DNA of 64,000 nt from an uncultured bacterium (GCA_903868125.1 CAIPUE010000032.1:103873-167872), one strand, 5' to 3'. Positions 26,157 to 35,190 are shown, numbered from the stretch's first letter. Translations and numbers: made by a program. The notes: a model not told the origin generated them from the letters alone.

Positions 26157-28157
26157 TTATCCTGCCATATCCAAATATCTTGGAGGAATACTCGGTATTA
26201 TTTCAAGATTTTGTAAATTGTATTTGGATTCTGAATGTTTATAATCTAAATCGAACTGTTTTAAGTAAACATTTTTAGCCATATATGGTGAATTTACAAC
26301 AATAGCTATTTCATTGTTGCTCCTTTTGTATCTTTCTTTTGAAAGATGTTTTTGCTTAATCTGCTTATAAAATTCTTTAATTTTTCTGAGTTCAGCCATT
26401 ATCGTTCTATCATCACCGTTTTCAAATGGATGAACTACCCTATCCACAATCACATGTTGATGTTCTTCCTTGAAAAGATAATGACGATCCCCAAGCTTGA
26501 ATGCTGCTTCACCTTTTTCATTAAGTTTTTTGTATATTGATTTTAGTGCTTTTCTAGTTGAGTTTAATTTTTCATAAGCGGCTGCACTGCCATCCCAGTG
26601 GATATTGGGCAGATGAAGTTTGTCCTCATGCGACTTAACGTCATTAACAAAATGCTTAATTCTTTCTTCAATTTCATCTGTATTTAATGGCATATCATGT
26701 CTCATACCCTTTTTAAGATTTTGTCGTAAACCTCTCGCTGTTAAGTTCGCTGAACCGGAAAAAATTTCAGCATCATCAAAAACAGCCCACTTGGCATGCA
26801 TTCTTTGATGAGTTTTTTTATTACCTTTATAAATTCTAACGTCAATCCCTGCCGCTTTCATCTCATCATAGGCATTTTCACAATAAGGAAACACATTTTT
26901 TTCAATTATAAATTTGGCATCCAATTCTCCTGCTTTAAATCTTCTAATAATAGTTTTTACAGCTTCTTTATCAGTAAAGAAAAATAATTCGCCTCGAACT
27001 TTTTTACAAGTATTCAATTGTTGCATAAGGTATTCAAGAATTCCTTCACTGCCATGTTCTCCGATTTCTTCAAGTTCTCTCGGCCTTGTTTTTAAAATTC
27101 TAATTGGCGAATTTTCAACTGGACGAGCTTCAATCAAATCCAAACGCCCTTCACTGTAACGAGTTCTTGCTTCAGGAGTATCATAAAAATCTTTTAGTAA
27201 ATCATAAAATTTGACATTTTCTTCTTTAATTTCTTTGTGTATTCCGCCATAATATTTTTGTTCTTCTTTACTTAAAGGTCCACCTATAAACCTTTGTTTA
27301 CCGATTTTATACCAACAGTATTTCCAATCAATATTGAAATCATGCACAAGGTTATCAATCATTGAATTTTTACCCTTAAGTCGTTCTATTGCAAAACCAC
27401 CATCATGATTAGCTGCTGAATGATTCCCCCAGTTCATACCGCTTACAATGGCTTTTTTACCATCAACTATTAAAACTTTTTCATGTCGCATAACGGTATC
27501 AAATACAACATCAATACCCTTTTGTTTAAGATACTTTATCATTTCCTGATTGCCGTAGTGTTTTGTTTTTTTACCATTGCCGTCAATATACCATTTATGG
27601 GCATCCAAAATCACTTGAACTTTTATATCGGGATTAGACTGTTTCTTTTTAATAATCGTGTTCAATATTTCTTGTTGCTCTTTGGCTCCTTGAAGATGTT
27701 TTGCACCGTTTTCAGGCCAAACATGGCCATCAACTTTTAAATTCTGAAATTCAAACATTTTCACCTGAATGAATTTTTCTGTGCTTTTAATAAATTCAAG
27801 AGTTTTAGGAAAAATTTGACCGCCATCGATTAGGGACATCACTTTAACATTCCCAATTCTAGTTGTTTTACTCGGCATAGGCAACACTGTTGATTTATTA
27901 AAAAGATGGCCAAATTTTTCTAATAATACTTCTGCAACTGAAATCCCCCTGCGAAAAGCTTCACTCTCTAAGCCTCTTATCATGTATTTCGGAATGTTTT
28001 TCAAATCACCGTAAGGACCACCTTCGGGAGGAAATTTCAGTCGATGACGAGTTAAGCCTTCATAAGTTCTTGATGAAATTGGCATTCTAGCCATAAAGCT
28101 TATATTTTTTTCGCTACTGCCATTATATGGCACTACCGTAAGATAATTACTCGACAT
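26157..28157 (-). CDS. phospholipase D-like nuclease/phosphodiesterase with two HKD motifs and N-terminal tag
   Basis: This 666-residue protein has two PLD half-sites: HEKVLIVDGKKAIVSGMNWG (first HxK...D) and MHAKWAVFDDAEIFSGSAN (second). Two HKD motifs form one active site, as in PLD, cardiolipin synthase and PLD-type endonucleases. There is no signal peptide or membrane segment. Near the start it has ISFMA, matching the tag of neighbouring genes. Whether it cleaves nucleic acid or lipid is open; the operon with an exonuclease and a dGTPase favours nucleic acid. It is the first gene of the run and divergent from the PHP gene. Confidence 0.82.
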   Translation of the reverse strand: MSSNYLTVVPYNGSSEKNISFMARMPISSRTYEGLTRHRLKFPPEGGPYGDLKNIPKYMIRGLESEAFRRGISVAEVLLEKFGHLFNKSTVLPMPSKTTRIGNVKVMSLIDGGQIFPKTLEFIKSTEKFIQVKMFEFQNLKVDGHVWPENGAKHLQGAKEQQEILNTIIKKKQSNPDIKVQVILDAHKWYIDGNGKKTKHYGNQEMIKYLKQKGIDVVFDTVMRHEKVLIVDGKKAIVSGMNWGNHSAANHDGGFAIERLKGKNSMIDNLVHDFNIDWKYCWYKIGKQRFIGGPLSKEEQKYYGGIHKEIKEENVKFYDLLKDFYDTPEARTRYSEGRLDLIEARPVENSPIRILKTRPRELEEIGEHGSEGILEYLMQQLNTCKKVRGELFFFTDKEAVKTIIRRFKAGELDAKFIIEKNVFPYCENAYDEMKAAGIDVRIYKGNKKTHQRMHAKWAVFDDAEIFSGSANLTARGLRQNLKKGMRHDMPLNTDEIEERIKHFVNDVKSHEDKLHLPNIHWDGSAAAYEKLNSTRKALKSIYKKLNEKGEAAFKLGDRHYLFKEEHQHVIVDRVVHPFENGDDRTIMAELRKIKEFYKQIKQKHLSKERYKRSNNEIAIVVNSPYMAKNVYLKQFDLDYKHSESKYNLQNLEIIPSIPPRYLDMAG

Positions 28158-28299
28158 TTGCTAACCTAACTCCTAAACACAAATATTTTACTCATTATAA
28201 GTCCCCTAAAAAAATATCTTCAACAAATAGAGTCAAAAAATTTACAAAACTTATTTTATTTTGGAGTTATCATGAAAAATCAATAAAGGAAGTACAGAA

Positions 28300-29853
28300 T
28301 TGTTAGTAAAATCAATTAATGCTCCAACATTTAAAAATTATCAATTGAACATATCAAAAAATGATACGACAAATTTTGATTTGAATAAAAACTCCAACTT
28401 GAAAACTTTCGTTTCACCAACATTTTTAGGCAGTTCTAAGGTTTACTCAGATCAAATCCAAGAATTGAAATCTGGTATAAACCTTTATCCAAAAGACATT
28501 GAATATCGAAAACAGCTTATGGCAAATGCCGGTAAAAGTACCGATGAATATTACAAACTTCGCTCTATTATCGGGTTGGATGAAATAAAATCAATCCTCG
28601 CAGATTTTCATTCAAACGAAGAAGCATACTCTGTAGGGGTTAATAATAAAAATATCACAAATAAAACTATCAGAGCAAACCTCCATATTCATACAGTTGC
28701 CTCTGACGGGTATTTAACAACTCAAGAACTTTTAGATCAGGCTGTTGTATATGCAAATGAAGTAGCCCAAAACCCTGCGTTTAAAAAAGAACCTTTTATT
28801 ATCGCAATAACCGACCATGATACGACAGAAGGTGCTAAAGAAGCCATTGAAATTATAGCAAAAGACCCTCTCAAATACAAAAACCTTAGAGTTATACTAG
28901 GGATTGAAGCAACTACTTATAATGATATTGCAGTAGATATCACAAAGCAACCAACAGCCATACATACTCTAATTTATGGTATAGACCCGAATGAAAGAAC
29001 TTTTAACGAATTTATTAAATCGACTAAGCAAAAAAAGGCTCAAATCATTTCAAAAATGATAAATCAATCTAACGAAATATATAAAAAAATGTTGAACAAA
29101 AAAGAGGATTTATTTTTTACTGAACAGGCACAAGATTTTTTCACTCCGCTAAAGAAAAATATTTTAGGAATTTATAATTACGTGCGTCGCTACGTTGAAA
29201 CAAAAATTATTTTAAATGAAATAGTTCTAAAAAATCCTGTTTTAACGGAAGCACTAACTCAAAATAATCTAGCATTAAGCGCAGATAAATTGATGACAGA
29301 CATGAAAAAATTTTATTTTTTAATCGATAGAAATACTCTTGCAAGCTGGGAGCCGGAAATGACTTCAAAATATCTATCCTCAAAAACAAATATACCTGTG
29401 GATAAAATTAAAGAAATTATTAAACAAGGGCTTAAGTCAGAGGAATTAACGCAATTCAATCACTATTTGATGAAAGATTTAGAACAATATAAAAGAACAT
29501 TCAACCCTAAATATGACTATATGCCAACTTTTGAAACACTTTATGATTCGCTCAAAAATCAAGATGGAGCTGCGATGGGGCTCGCTCATCCCTTGGAACA
29601 AACCAAAAGAATTGAAGAATATAAACAAAAATATGATTTTTTAACTGATTTATATATGAACTTCAGACGAAAATGTAGAGAAAAGGCAATATTTTCAGAA
29701 GTTTATTATCAGAGTTATGAACCAAAATTAAATTTATTCAAACAAGAGTCTCAAACAAAGTTATTATTAGATGCGCTGAGCCGTATTTACAATCTATTTA
29801 AATCAGGAAGCATAGATACTCACGGACGAAATATTTTCAAAAGGGCTTTTTAA
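28300..29853 (+). CDS. PHP-domain phosphoesterase with N-terminal tag
   Basis: This 517-residue protein has a PHP (polymerase/histidinol phosphatase) domain at about residues 127-250: RANLHIHTVASDGYLT (HxH metal motif), then ITDHDTTEG and GIEATTYN. A later GLAHPLEQ carries the His of the last motif. Between them lies a helical insertion of about 200 residues. The start is a TTG at 28300 with AAAGGAAG about 8 nt upstream. The N-terminus MLVKSINAPTFKN and the motif PTFLG match the tag family. PHP enzymes hydrolyse phosphate esters or nucleotides with metals; substrate unknown. Confidence 0.82.
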   Translation: MLVKSINAPTFKNYQLNISKNDTTNFDLNKNSNLKTFVSPTFLGSSKVYSDQIQELKSGINLYPKDIEYRKQLMANAGKSTDEYYKLRSIIGLDEIKSILADFHSNEEAYSVGVNNKNITNKTIRANLHIHTVASDGYLTTQELLDQAVVYANEVAQNPAFKKEPFIIAITDHDTTEGAKEAIEIIAKDPLKYKNLRVILGIEATTYNDIAVDITKQPTAIHTLIYGIDPNERTFNEFIKSTKQKKAQIISKMINQSNEIYKKMLNKKEDLFFTEQAQDFFTPLKKNILGIYNYVRRYVETKIILNEIVLKNPVLTEALTQNNLALSADKLMTDMKKFYFLIDRNTLASWEPEMTSKYLSSKTNIPVDKIKEIIKQGLKSEELTQFNHYLMKDLEQYKRTFNPKYDYMPTFETLYDSLKNQDGAAMGLAHPLEQTKRIEEYKQKYDFLTDLYMNFRRKCREKAIFSEVYYQSYEPKLNLFKQESQTKLLLDALSRIYNLFKSGSIDTHGRNIFKRAF

Positions 29854-30155
29854 ACCCCCAACATACTTTTAATAATTTTCTTTGCTTTTTTAAAATCGTT
29901 TATGGTAGAAATTACTATTGTTTCTGCTTTTTCTTCTACTCTTGATGGATTCATTCTTGATTCTTCTCCATTCACCAACATACCACTCCAAAAGCCTTCT
30001 TTATCAGCGGCTATACTAATATGCTCGTATTTAGAATTGACTTTTTTATTGAAATAATGATAATCATATAAACTATTTAAAATTCTTGGCTTTGTGGTTT
30101 TTATAATTATTGCCCTTTGAAAATTAACATTGTTATCTATTCTTTGAATATTCAT
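29850..30155 (-). CDS. small tagged protein of unknown function
   Basis: This 101-residue protein begins MNIQRIDNNVNFQRAIII, a short form of the tag motif, and continues as a mixed alpha/beta domain with FWSGMLVNGEESRMNPS and a helical end. I do not recognise it. It overlaps the end of the PHP gene by 4 nt on the opposite strand. GGAGG lies before the ATG. Confidence 0.65.
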   Translation of the reverse strand: MNIQRIDNNVNFQRAIIIKTTKPRILNSLYDYHYFNKKVNSKYEHISIAADKEGFWSGMLVNGEESRMNPSRVEEKAETIVISTINDFKKAKKIIKSMLGV

Positions 30156-30348
30156 GTTTGCCTCCTTTTATTGATACTTTGAATTTTTTATTAATTATAA
30201 CATTAATTCGCATTCAATAAAGTATTAATTATTAAATATATAAAATTTTATCTCTTAGTATATGATATAATAATTTTATTTGCAAACATGGATGTTTGCA
30301 GTCTAATAATATGAACTATTACACTGCAAACTGAATACTAGAAGCAAA

Positions 30349-30720
30349 ATGGACGAAGAGCGAATTTACAATATTTACATTGATGAAACAGGAGATGAAG
30401 GATTTAAATTTAAGACAAATCCAAAGCGGAAGCAGTCATTTTTTTGTGTTGTAGGCACTAATTGTTAACCAGTCAAAAGACAGAGAATTAAAAGACAGAC
30501 TGTTTTGTCTAATAGGTAAGGAGAAAATTACAGAGCGGAATATTTTATTTTTGCTTCGAAAAGTGAGTTCCCCGAAAGCTTAGGCGAATTAATCGTCCTT
30601 GCAGGTGCTTTTGATGTTGATATAATTGTGTTTTTCCTACCAAAAACCACTAAAACTTATCTTGAATCCCTACACTGGCTTCAAAAAATATGCAACGCAG
30701 ACACAGAGTTCATTATAGGA
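30349..30720 (+). pseudogene. broken DUF3800-like gene
   Basis: The start MDEERIYNIYIDETGDEGF and FFCVVGTNC match the N-terminus of DUF3800 proteins (metal-binding, RNase H-like, often in defence regions), but a stop follows at 30466-30468. A later open frame (about 30538-30777) carries more protein-like sequence, ELIVLAGAFDVDIIVFF. No single frame joins them. It is a decayed gene next to the transposon. Confidence 0.6.
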
Positions 30721-30721
30721 T

Positions 30722-30854
30722 CGTTGTTGTGGGGTTGTTTTGTAATTTTTTCAACTCGTGTTTTTGCGTTGCTATAATCATCTGCTATAGCCTGAAATTT
30801 ATCTGTATTATAATAATAAACTTGACTTACCACTTGACCACTTTCAACATATAA
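30722..30854 (-). pseudogene. unrecognised gene fragment
   Basis: The minus strand reads LYVESGQVVSQVYYYNTDKF followed by QAIADDYSNAKTRVEKITKQ, convincing protein composition but with no start and a stop upstream. The frame runs on as antisense into the DUF3800 remnant. It looks like the tail of a lost gene cut near the left end of the transposon. Identity unknown. Confidence 0.4.
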
Positions 30855-30978
30855 TTACACAACCTTCATATAAATAAAGGTTTTTTTAATGAAAAAATTG
30901 ACCTGAAACCATATCATTAAAGCTAATTTTTAATGTTTTGTAACATAAAGCAAATTTATATTGATAAAAATTTAAAAA

Positions 30979-31245
30979 TCAAATAAACCCATAATGAATT
31001 TCGAGAGTTTTTTCTAAAAACATTTCAAAATCTTGGCTATATCGCTCTCCGGTTATCAGGCGGGTGATGTAGCTTTCGGTGAGATTTAGTTCTTTGGCCA
31101 GCCGTTTCTGTGAAATTCCACGGAAAATCAGTTTATATCTTATCATACGCTCCCGTCTGTATAAAAAACGGCTTCCGTTTTTGTTTGGACTCTTTAACAT
31201 TTTTTGCTCTATTAATTCTAATTTCTCTCTTATTTCTCTTTTCAT
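30979..31245 (-). CDS. HTH regulator of the Mu-like transposon
   Basis: This 88-residue protein has a Cro/C1-type helix-turn-helix: RGISQKRLAKELNLTESYITRLITGER. I use the ATG at 31245 because AAGGAG precedes it; the frame is open 7 codons further. It is divergent from the transposase gene across a 236-bp gap that holds an inverted TTCCGACTTT pair, the layout of Mu-like repressor/transposase switches. It is probably a repressor, which is an inference. Confidence 0.75.
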   Translation of the reverse strand: MKREIREKLELIEQKMLKSPNKNGSRFLYRRERMIRYKLIFRGISQKRLAKELNLTESYITRLITGERYSQDFEMFLEKTLEIHYGFI

Positions 31246-31279
31246 AATTTCTCCTTCGCAACACACATCTTAACTCCGT

Positions 31280-31347
31280 TTCCGACTTTTGCAAGTGTGT
31301 CAGAATGATTCTTTTAACTTAGAAACGGTTCCAATTCAAAGTCGGAA
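31280..31347. promoter_or_regulatory. inverted TTCCGACTTT pair, putative operator
   Basis: TTCCGACTTT at 31280-31289 and its exact complement AAAGTCGGAA at 31338-31347 face each other 48 bp apart between the HTH regulator and the transposase. The 8-bp core TTCCGACT occurs again at 34960 and inverted at 35183, near the other end of the element. Confidence 0.55.
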
Positions 31348-31481
31348 GAGTGATAAATGAATGCGTGAGCCGTGTGTGGAGTTTGATAAGAATCGGAAAT
31401 CACATTTTTCGATTTTATCAAACGAAACCAATCGATAGCGACGTAAGAGTTTTGGAACAAAACTCCACAGGAGCAAGAAGT

Positions 31482-33422
31482 ATGGATAAATACATAACAA
31501 TCAAAGAATTGGCTGAGTTAAAAAGTGTTAGCACCCGCGCAGTTCGCCTGTCAAAATTAAAATATCAAACCCGAGAAATAAAAGTTCAGGGCGGAAATAG
31601 TTTTGAAATCCTGTTATCAGGTATTGAGCCTGACTTGCAGGAAAAATATTTAAACAAAGCTACCGAATTAAATTCAACCTGCACCGCTCTAATACCTTTG
31701 TTACCTGAACAAAGTCTTCCCGATAAAGCAAACGAAATTGCACTTGCAAGATTAGATTTAATCCGCGAATGGCAAAAGTTCAGAAAAGGGCAAAGGTTCA
31801 AAATAAAAGCCGATAAGGAATTTTTGGATACTTACAACACAGGATTATTGTATCAAAATATTTCCTCAAAACTTGGTACTGTTTCAATCGGAACCTTAGA
31901 GCGTTGGAAGCGAAAACTCGGAAACACAACAGATTATCATCTGCTTTTGCCAAATTACAATTATTCAACAGAATTCAGGACGACTTTGACTGATTTTGAA
32001 AAACAAATTTTCCTAAAAATTCTTCTGCATCCTAACAAATTCTCCGTCGGCAAAGCAATTTCTATCTCAAAACAGATTCTTGCAAGAACAGAGCCTGTAG
32101 AAGTTTCTGATATAACTTTTAGGAGATATGCAAATTGGTTTAGGGACAATCATTTTGATATTTGGACACTTGCAAGAGATGGCGAAAAAGCCCTGAAAGA
32201 CAACGTTGAACCTTTTATCAAGCGTGATATTTCAAAATTAAATGTCGGAGATGTTTTAGTCGCCGATGGGCATAAATTGGCGTTCTTAGTGCAAAACCCA
32301 TTCACAGGAAAACCTTGTAGGGCAACATTAATCGGGTTTTTGGATTGGAAATCCAGCTATCTTTGCGGATATGAAATTATGCTTGAAGAAAATACTCAAA
32401 GCATAGCTTCCGCCCTCAGAAATTCTATAATCAACTTGCAAAATATTCCGAAAATTGTTTATCAGGATAACGGCAGAGCCTTTAAGGCAAAATATTTTAC
32501 ACAGACAGATTTTCAAGAAAGCGGATTTGAGGGTTTGTATGCGAAACTCGGAATAAAAACTGTTTTTGCAAAACCCTACAATGCCAGGGCAAAAGTTATT
32601 GAAAGATTTTTCCTTGAATTTCAGGAAAGTTTTGAAAAACTTTTGCCGACATATTCAGGCTCCAATATTGAAAATAAACCTGCACATTTTAAGCGGAACG
32701 AAAAATTTCACTCGCAATATTTTAAGCCGAACTATATTCCTACAATTGATGAAGTGAAAAAACTTCTTGATACTTGGCTTGAATTTAAATATTCGCAAAT
32801 TTGCCCCAATGATAAAACTAAAACTATCAAGGAAGTTTTCAAAACAGGAGAAAAAATCAAAATTGATGTTTCAAAACTCGATTACTTAATGATGTCGCAG
32901 GAGATTAAGACAATTTATCGCAACGGCATTAGGTTTTTAAACACTTTTTATTGGTCCGAGAAACTTTACGGACTGAAAACAAAAGTGATAATTAAATACA
33001 GCCTTTTTGATTTAACTTCGATTAGAGTTTATTCGTTGAAAAATCAATTTATCGGCACCGCAAAAAGAGTTGAAAGCACTCACCCGATGGCATATCATCT
33101 TGGCGAAGTACAAGATATTGAAGATTTTAAGCAAAAAATCCAAAGACAGAAAAAGCTTAAAAACAAAACGCTGAAAGAAATTAAGAAATTTCTACCTAAG
33201 GAAGATATTCAGTTTATTGAATCTGAAATTAATAATAGTATTATTTCAGAGGGGGCGGAAGCTTCGCTTCCGCCCCCTCTTCCCTTAAACCCAACAAGTA
33301 TATTCAAAACCAACTTTGAAAAATATGAATACTTAATGCAACAAGGTTGCACAAATCAAAACGACAGGAATTGGCTCAAAAAATACAAAGAAAGTGAGGA
33401 GTATAAATCGATTTATGAATAA
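31482..33422 (+). CDS. Mu-type DDE transposase
   Basis: This 646-residue protein has an N-terminal Mu-transposase HTH domain (YITIKELAELKSVSTRAV), a DDE integrase core with VLVADGHKLAF (first Asp), VYQDNGRAFKAKYF (second Asp) and AKVIERFF (Glu), and a Mu-type beta-barrel-like C-terminus. The ATG at 31482, with AGGAG 8 nt upstream, is better than the GTG at 31350. It would cut and join the element's ends. It overlaps the ATPase gene by 8 nt (ATGAATAA). A GC-rich palindrome lies inside its 3' part. Confidence 0.9.
   Translation: MDKYITIKELAELKSVSTRAVRLSKLKYQTREIKVQGGNSFEILLSGIEPDLQEKYLNKATELNSTCTALIPLLPEQSLPDKANEIALARLDLIREWQKFRKGQRFKIKADKEFLDTYNTGLLYQNISSKLGTVSIGTLERWKRKLGNTTDYHLLLPNYNYSTEFRTTLTDFEKQIFLKILLHPNKFSVGKAISISKQILARTEPVEVSDITFRRYANWFRDNHFDIWTLARDGEKALKDNVEPFIKRDISKLNVGDVLVADGHKLAFLVQNPFTGKPCRATLIGFLDWKSSYLCGYEIMLEENTQSIASALRNSIINLQNIPKIVYQDNGRAFKAKYFTQTDFQESGFEGLYAKLGIKTVFAKPYNARAKVIERFFLEFQESFEKLLPTYSGSNIENKPAHFKRNEKFHSQYFKPNYIPTIDEVKKLLDTWLEFKYSQICPNDKTKTIKEVFKTGEKIKIDVSKLDYLMMSQEIKTIYRNGIRFLNTFYWSEKLYGLKTKVIIKYSLFDLTSIRVYSLKNQFIGTAKRVESTHPMAYHLGEVQDIEDFKQKIQRQKKLKNKTLKEIKKFLPKEDIQFIESEINNSIISEGAEASLPPPLPLNPTSIFKTNFEKYEYLMQQGCTNQNDRNWLKKYKESEEYKSIYE
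33249..33279. repeat. perfect GC-rich palindrome inside the transposase frame
   Basis: Arms GAGGGGGCGGAAGC and GCTTCCGCCCCCTC (14 bp) flank a TTC loop. It adds residues EGAEASLPPPLP in frame, in a linker near the C-terminus. Its base composition is far from the low-GC surroundings. Confidence 0.75.
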
Positions 33423-34101
33423 GAAATTTATAATTACAAAAAACGTAAAAAAGTTTATTGAATTAACAGACACACTAAAAAATGCCCCACCGAATTTACC
33501 AAAAATGGCATTGGTTTATGGCGATTTTGGACTTGGAAAATCACAAACAATTTTATGGTGGGTTACAAATAACGATGCAATTTACGTCCGCTGCAACCAC
33601 AAAATGTCAGGGCGATGGCTTTTATCAGAGATTGTGGAAGAACTTGATGAGATTCCGTATTATCAATCCTCACAGCTTTTTAAACAAATTGAAGAAAAAC
33701 TAAAATTTAATCCCAAAATTCTTGTAATTGATGAAATTGATTTTTTGCTGAACAATTCATCCGCTATTGAAGTTGTTCGCGACTTGCATGATAAAATCGG
33801 AATCCCAATAATTTTAGTCGGAATGAATTTAGCGGAGCAAAAACTAAAACGGCACAAACATATCTATGACAGATTGCTTGGCGTTTTAAAATTTGAAACT
33901 TTTGATAAAAATGATGTAATAAAAATCGTAAAAGAGCTGTCTGAAGTCAATTTTACAGAAGATGCCTTAGGAATTATCACATCAAAATTTCATCAGTTCC
34001 GACAGTTGGTTAAATTTATTAATAAAGCTGAAAACATTGCTAAAATGAATAATTTAGAATTAATTGATGAAAATATTTTACAAGGAATTCTCAATGCGTA
34101 A
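33415..34101 (+). CDS. MuB/TniB-like AAA+ transposition ATPase
   Basis: This 228-residue protein has Walker A VYGDFGLGKSQTI (residues about 30-42) and Walker B ILVIDEIDFLL, with the LVGMNLAE sensor block, as in MuB/TniB/IstB-type target-selection ATPases. The ATG at 33415 overlaps the transposase stop (ATGAATAA) and GAGGAG lies 13 nt upstream; a GTG at 33394 is less likely. It would bind target DNA and activate the transposase. Confidence 0.85.
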   Translation: MNKKFIITKNVKKFIELTDTLKNAPPNLPKMALVYGDFGLGKSQTILWWVTNNDAIYVRCNHKMSGRWLLSEIVEELDEIPYYQSSQLFKQIEEKLKFNPKILVIDEIDFLLNNSSAIEVVRDLHDKIGIPIILVGMNLAEQKLKRHKHIYDRLLGVLKFETFDKNDVIKIVKELSEVNFTEDALGIITSKFHQFRQLVKFINKAENIAKMNNLELIDENILQGILNA

Positions 34102-34753
34102 TAGAATTTTAAAACTTGCAAAAAGGTTAAATAAATTCACATTTGAAGATATTGAACCGATTTTGAATATTGATAATCTGCAAGAAATTTTAGATGAATT
34201 GGTTGAAGAAAAATTATTGCAGTTCAAAAAAGGAACTTATTTTTATATCAAAAAAGAATCTAAAAAATCTGACCTGCCATTATTTTTTCAATTTCATACA
34301 AAAGAAGAAATCAATATGATTATCAAATGCTTTTGTGCATGCGTGGCAACAGATAAAGGTGCGTTCTTGCTTGGGATAAGCGACGGGCCACTTCAAAAAT
34401 TTAATATGTATTTTAGAACAATGATTTATGAAAAACAGTTGCAGGAATTAAAAGAATATTTTGCCAACAATCCTAAAGCTCCGAAAGTCAGAACTTTTTA
34501 TGAAATTCCTATTTATTTTTATCTTTATGATGACAAACTTTTTGTGACAGGAAAAGAACTTAGATCCAAAGATTTGAAAGAGCATACACAAGAGGAAAAA
34601 TTAAAAATAAAAGTTTTATACTCCCGCCTTCGCCGCAGCATAAATCACTCAAATATGAAAAAACTTCTGCCCTATCATGTCGCAGAACACATTTGGAAGT
34701 ATAGAAAAGATTTTGAACAATTGAAAAACGAGATTTCTTCTCTGATAAAGTAG
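34094..34753 (+). CDS. third transposon protein of unknown function
   Basis: This 219-residue protein starts with a winged-helix-like segment (FTFEDIEPILNIDNLQEILDELVEEKLL), then LGISDGPLQKF and a basic C-terminus. It overlaps the ATPase stop by 8 nt (ATGCGTAA), the same coupling used one gene earlier. It could be a target selector or accessory transposition factor, but no TniQ/TnsD motif (zinc-finger Cys/His) is seen. Function not recognised. Confidence 0.7.
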   Translation: MRNRILKLAKRLNKFTFEDIEPILNIDNLQEILDELVEEKLLQFKKGTYFYIKKESKKSDLPLFFQFHTKEEINMIIKCFCACVATDKGAFLLGISDGPLQKFNMYFRTMIYEKQLQELKEYFANNPKAPKVRTFYEIPIYFYLYDDKLFVTGKELRSKDLKEHTQEEKLKIKVLYSRLRRSINHSNMKKLLPYHVAEHIWKYRKDFEQLKNEISSLIK

Positions 34754-34770
34754 TAATCCGATTTTCGTCC

Positions 34771-34836
34771 TCCTGAACTTGTTTCAGGATCTATCCGATT
34801 TGCTACGATGAAAAGATGCTGAAATAAATTCAGCAT
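34771..34836. repeat. two short REP-like palindromes
   Basis: TCCTGAACTTGTTTCAGGA (34771-34789) and ATGCTGAAATAAATTCAGCAT (34816-34836) are adjacent hairpin-forming palindromes. Both have the CTGAA/TTCAG core. They lie after the third transposon gene. Confidence 0.55.
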
Positions 34837-34959
34837 GACATATGTTTTAAGCCTATCGAGTACAAATAGTTGACTGAAAGAGCACTTTTCTGAGAAAAAA
34901 ATTTGTATTTTTGTGCTTAAAATTTGTATGTTTTAGAAAGATTGCGACTGTGTTTGAAC

Positions 34960-35190
34960 TTCCGACTAACTTCCGAGTTACTTCCAACCGATTCAACTTG
35001 CATTAAAATTACCGGTTTTTGCCCAGTGCCTCAAATATAGACTGGTTAAAAGCTTCAGGCTAGTTATAGAGAATGTTTATGGAAAAAACATGCACTTTTC
35101 TGGTAAATAACTGGTAATTCCGGTAAATACAGTCAATTCGCCAAAATCAGCCTCAATTTAGCATGAACATTAAAACACAGGCAGTCGGAA
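34960..35190. repeat. tandem 11-bp motifs and inverted TTCCGACT site, putative transposon end
   Basis: TTCCGACTAAC, TTCCGAGTTAC and TTCCAACCGAT start at 34960, 34971 and 34982, an exact 11-bp period. CTGGTAAATAA, CTGGTAATTC and CGGTAAATA follow near 35100-35129. AGTCGGAA stands at 35183-35190. The TTCCGACT core is the one found in front of the transposase. These look like protein-binding sites near the right end. The exact end of the element is not resolved. No gene is seen in 34754-35308. Confidence 0.5.

Noticed and set aside
34094..34753. TniQ/TnsD target selector
   Set aside because: No zinc-finger Cys/His set in this protein, so the name was not given.
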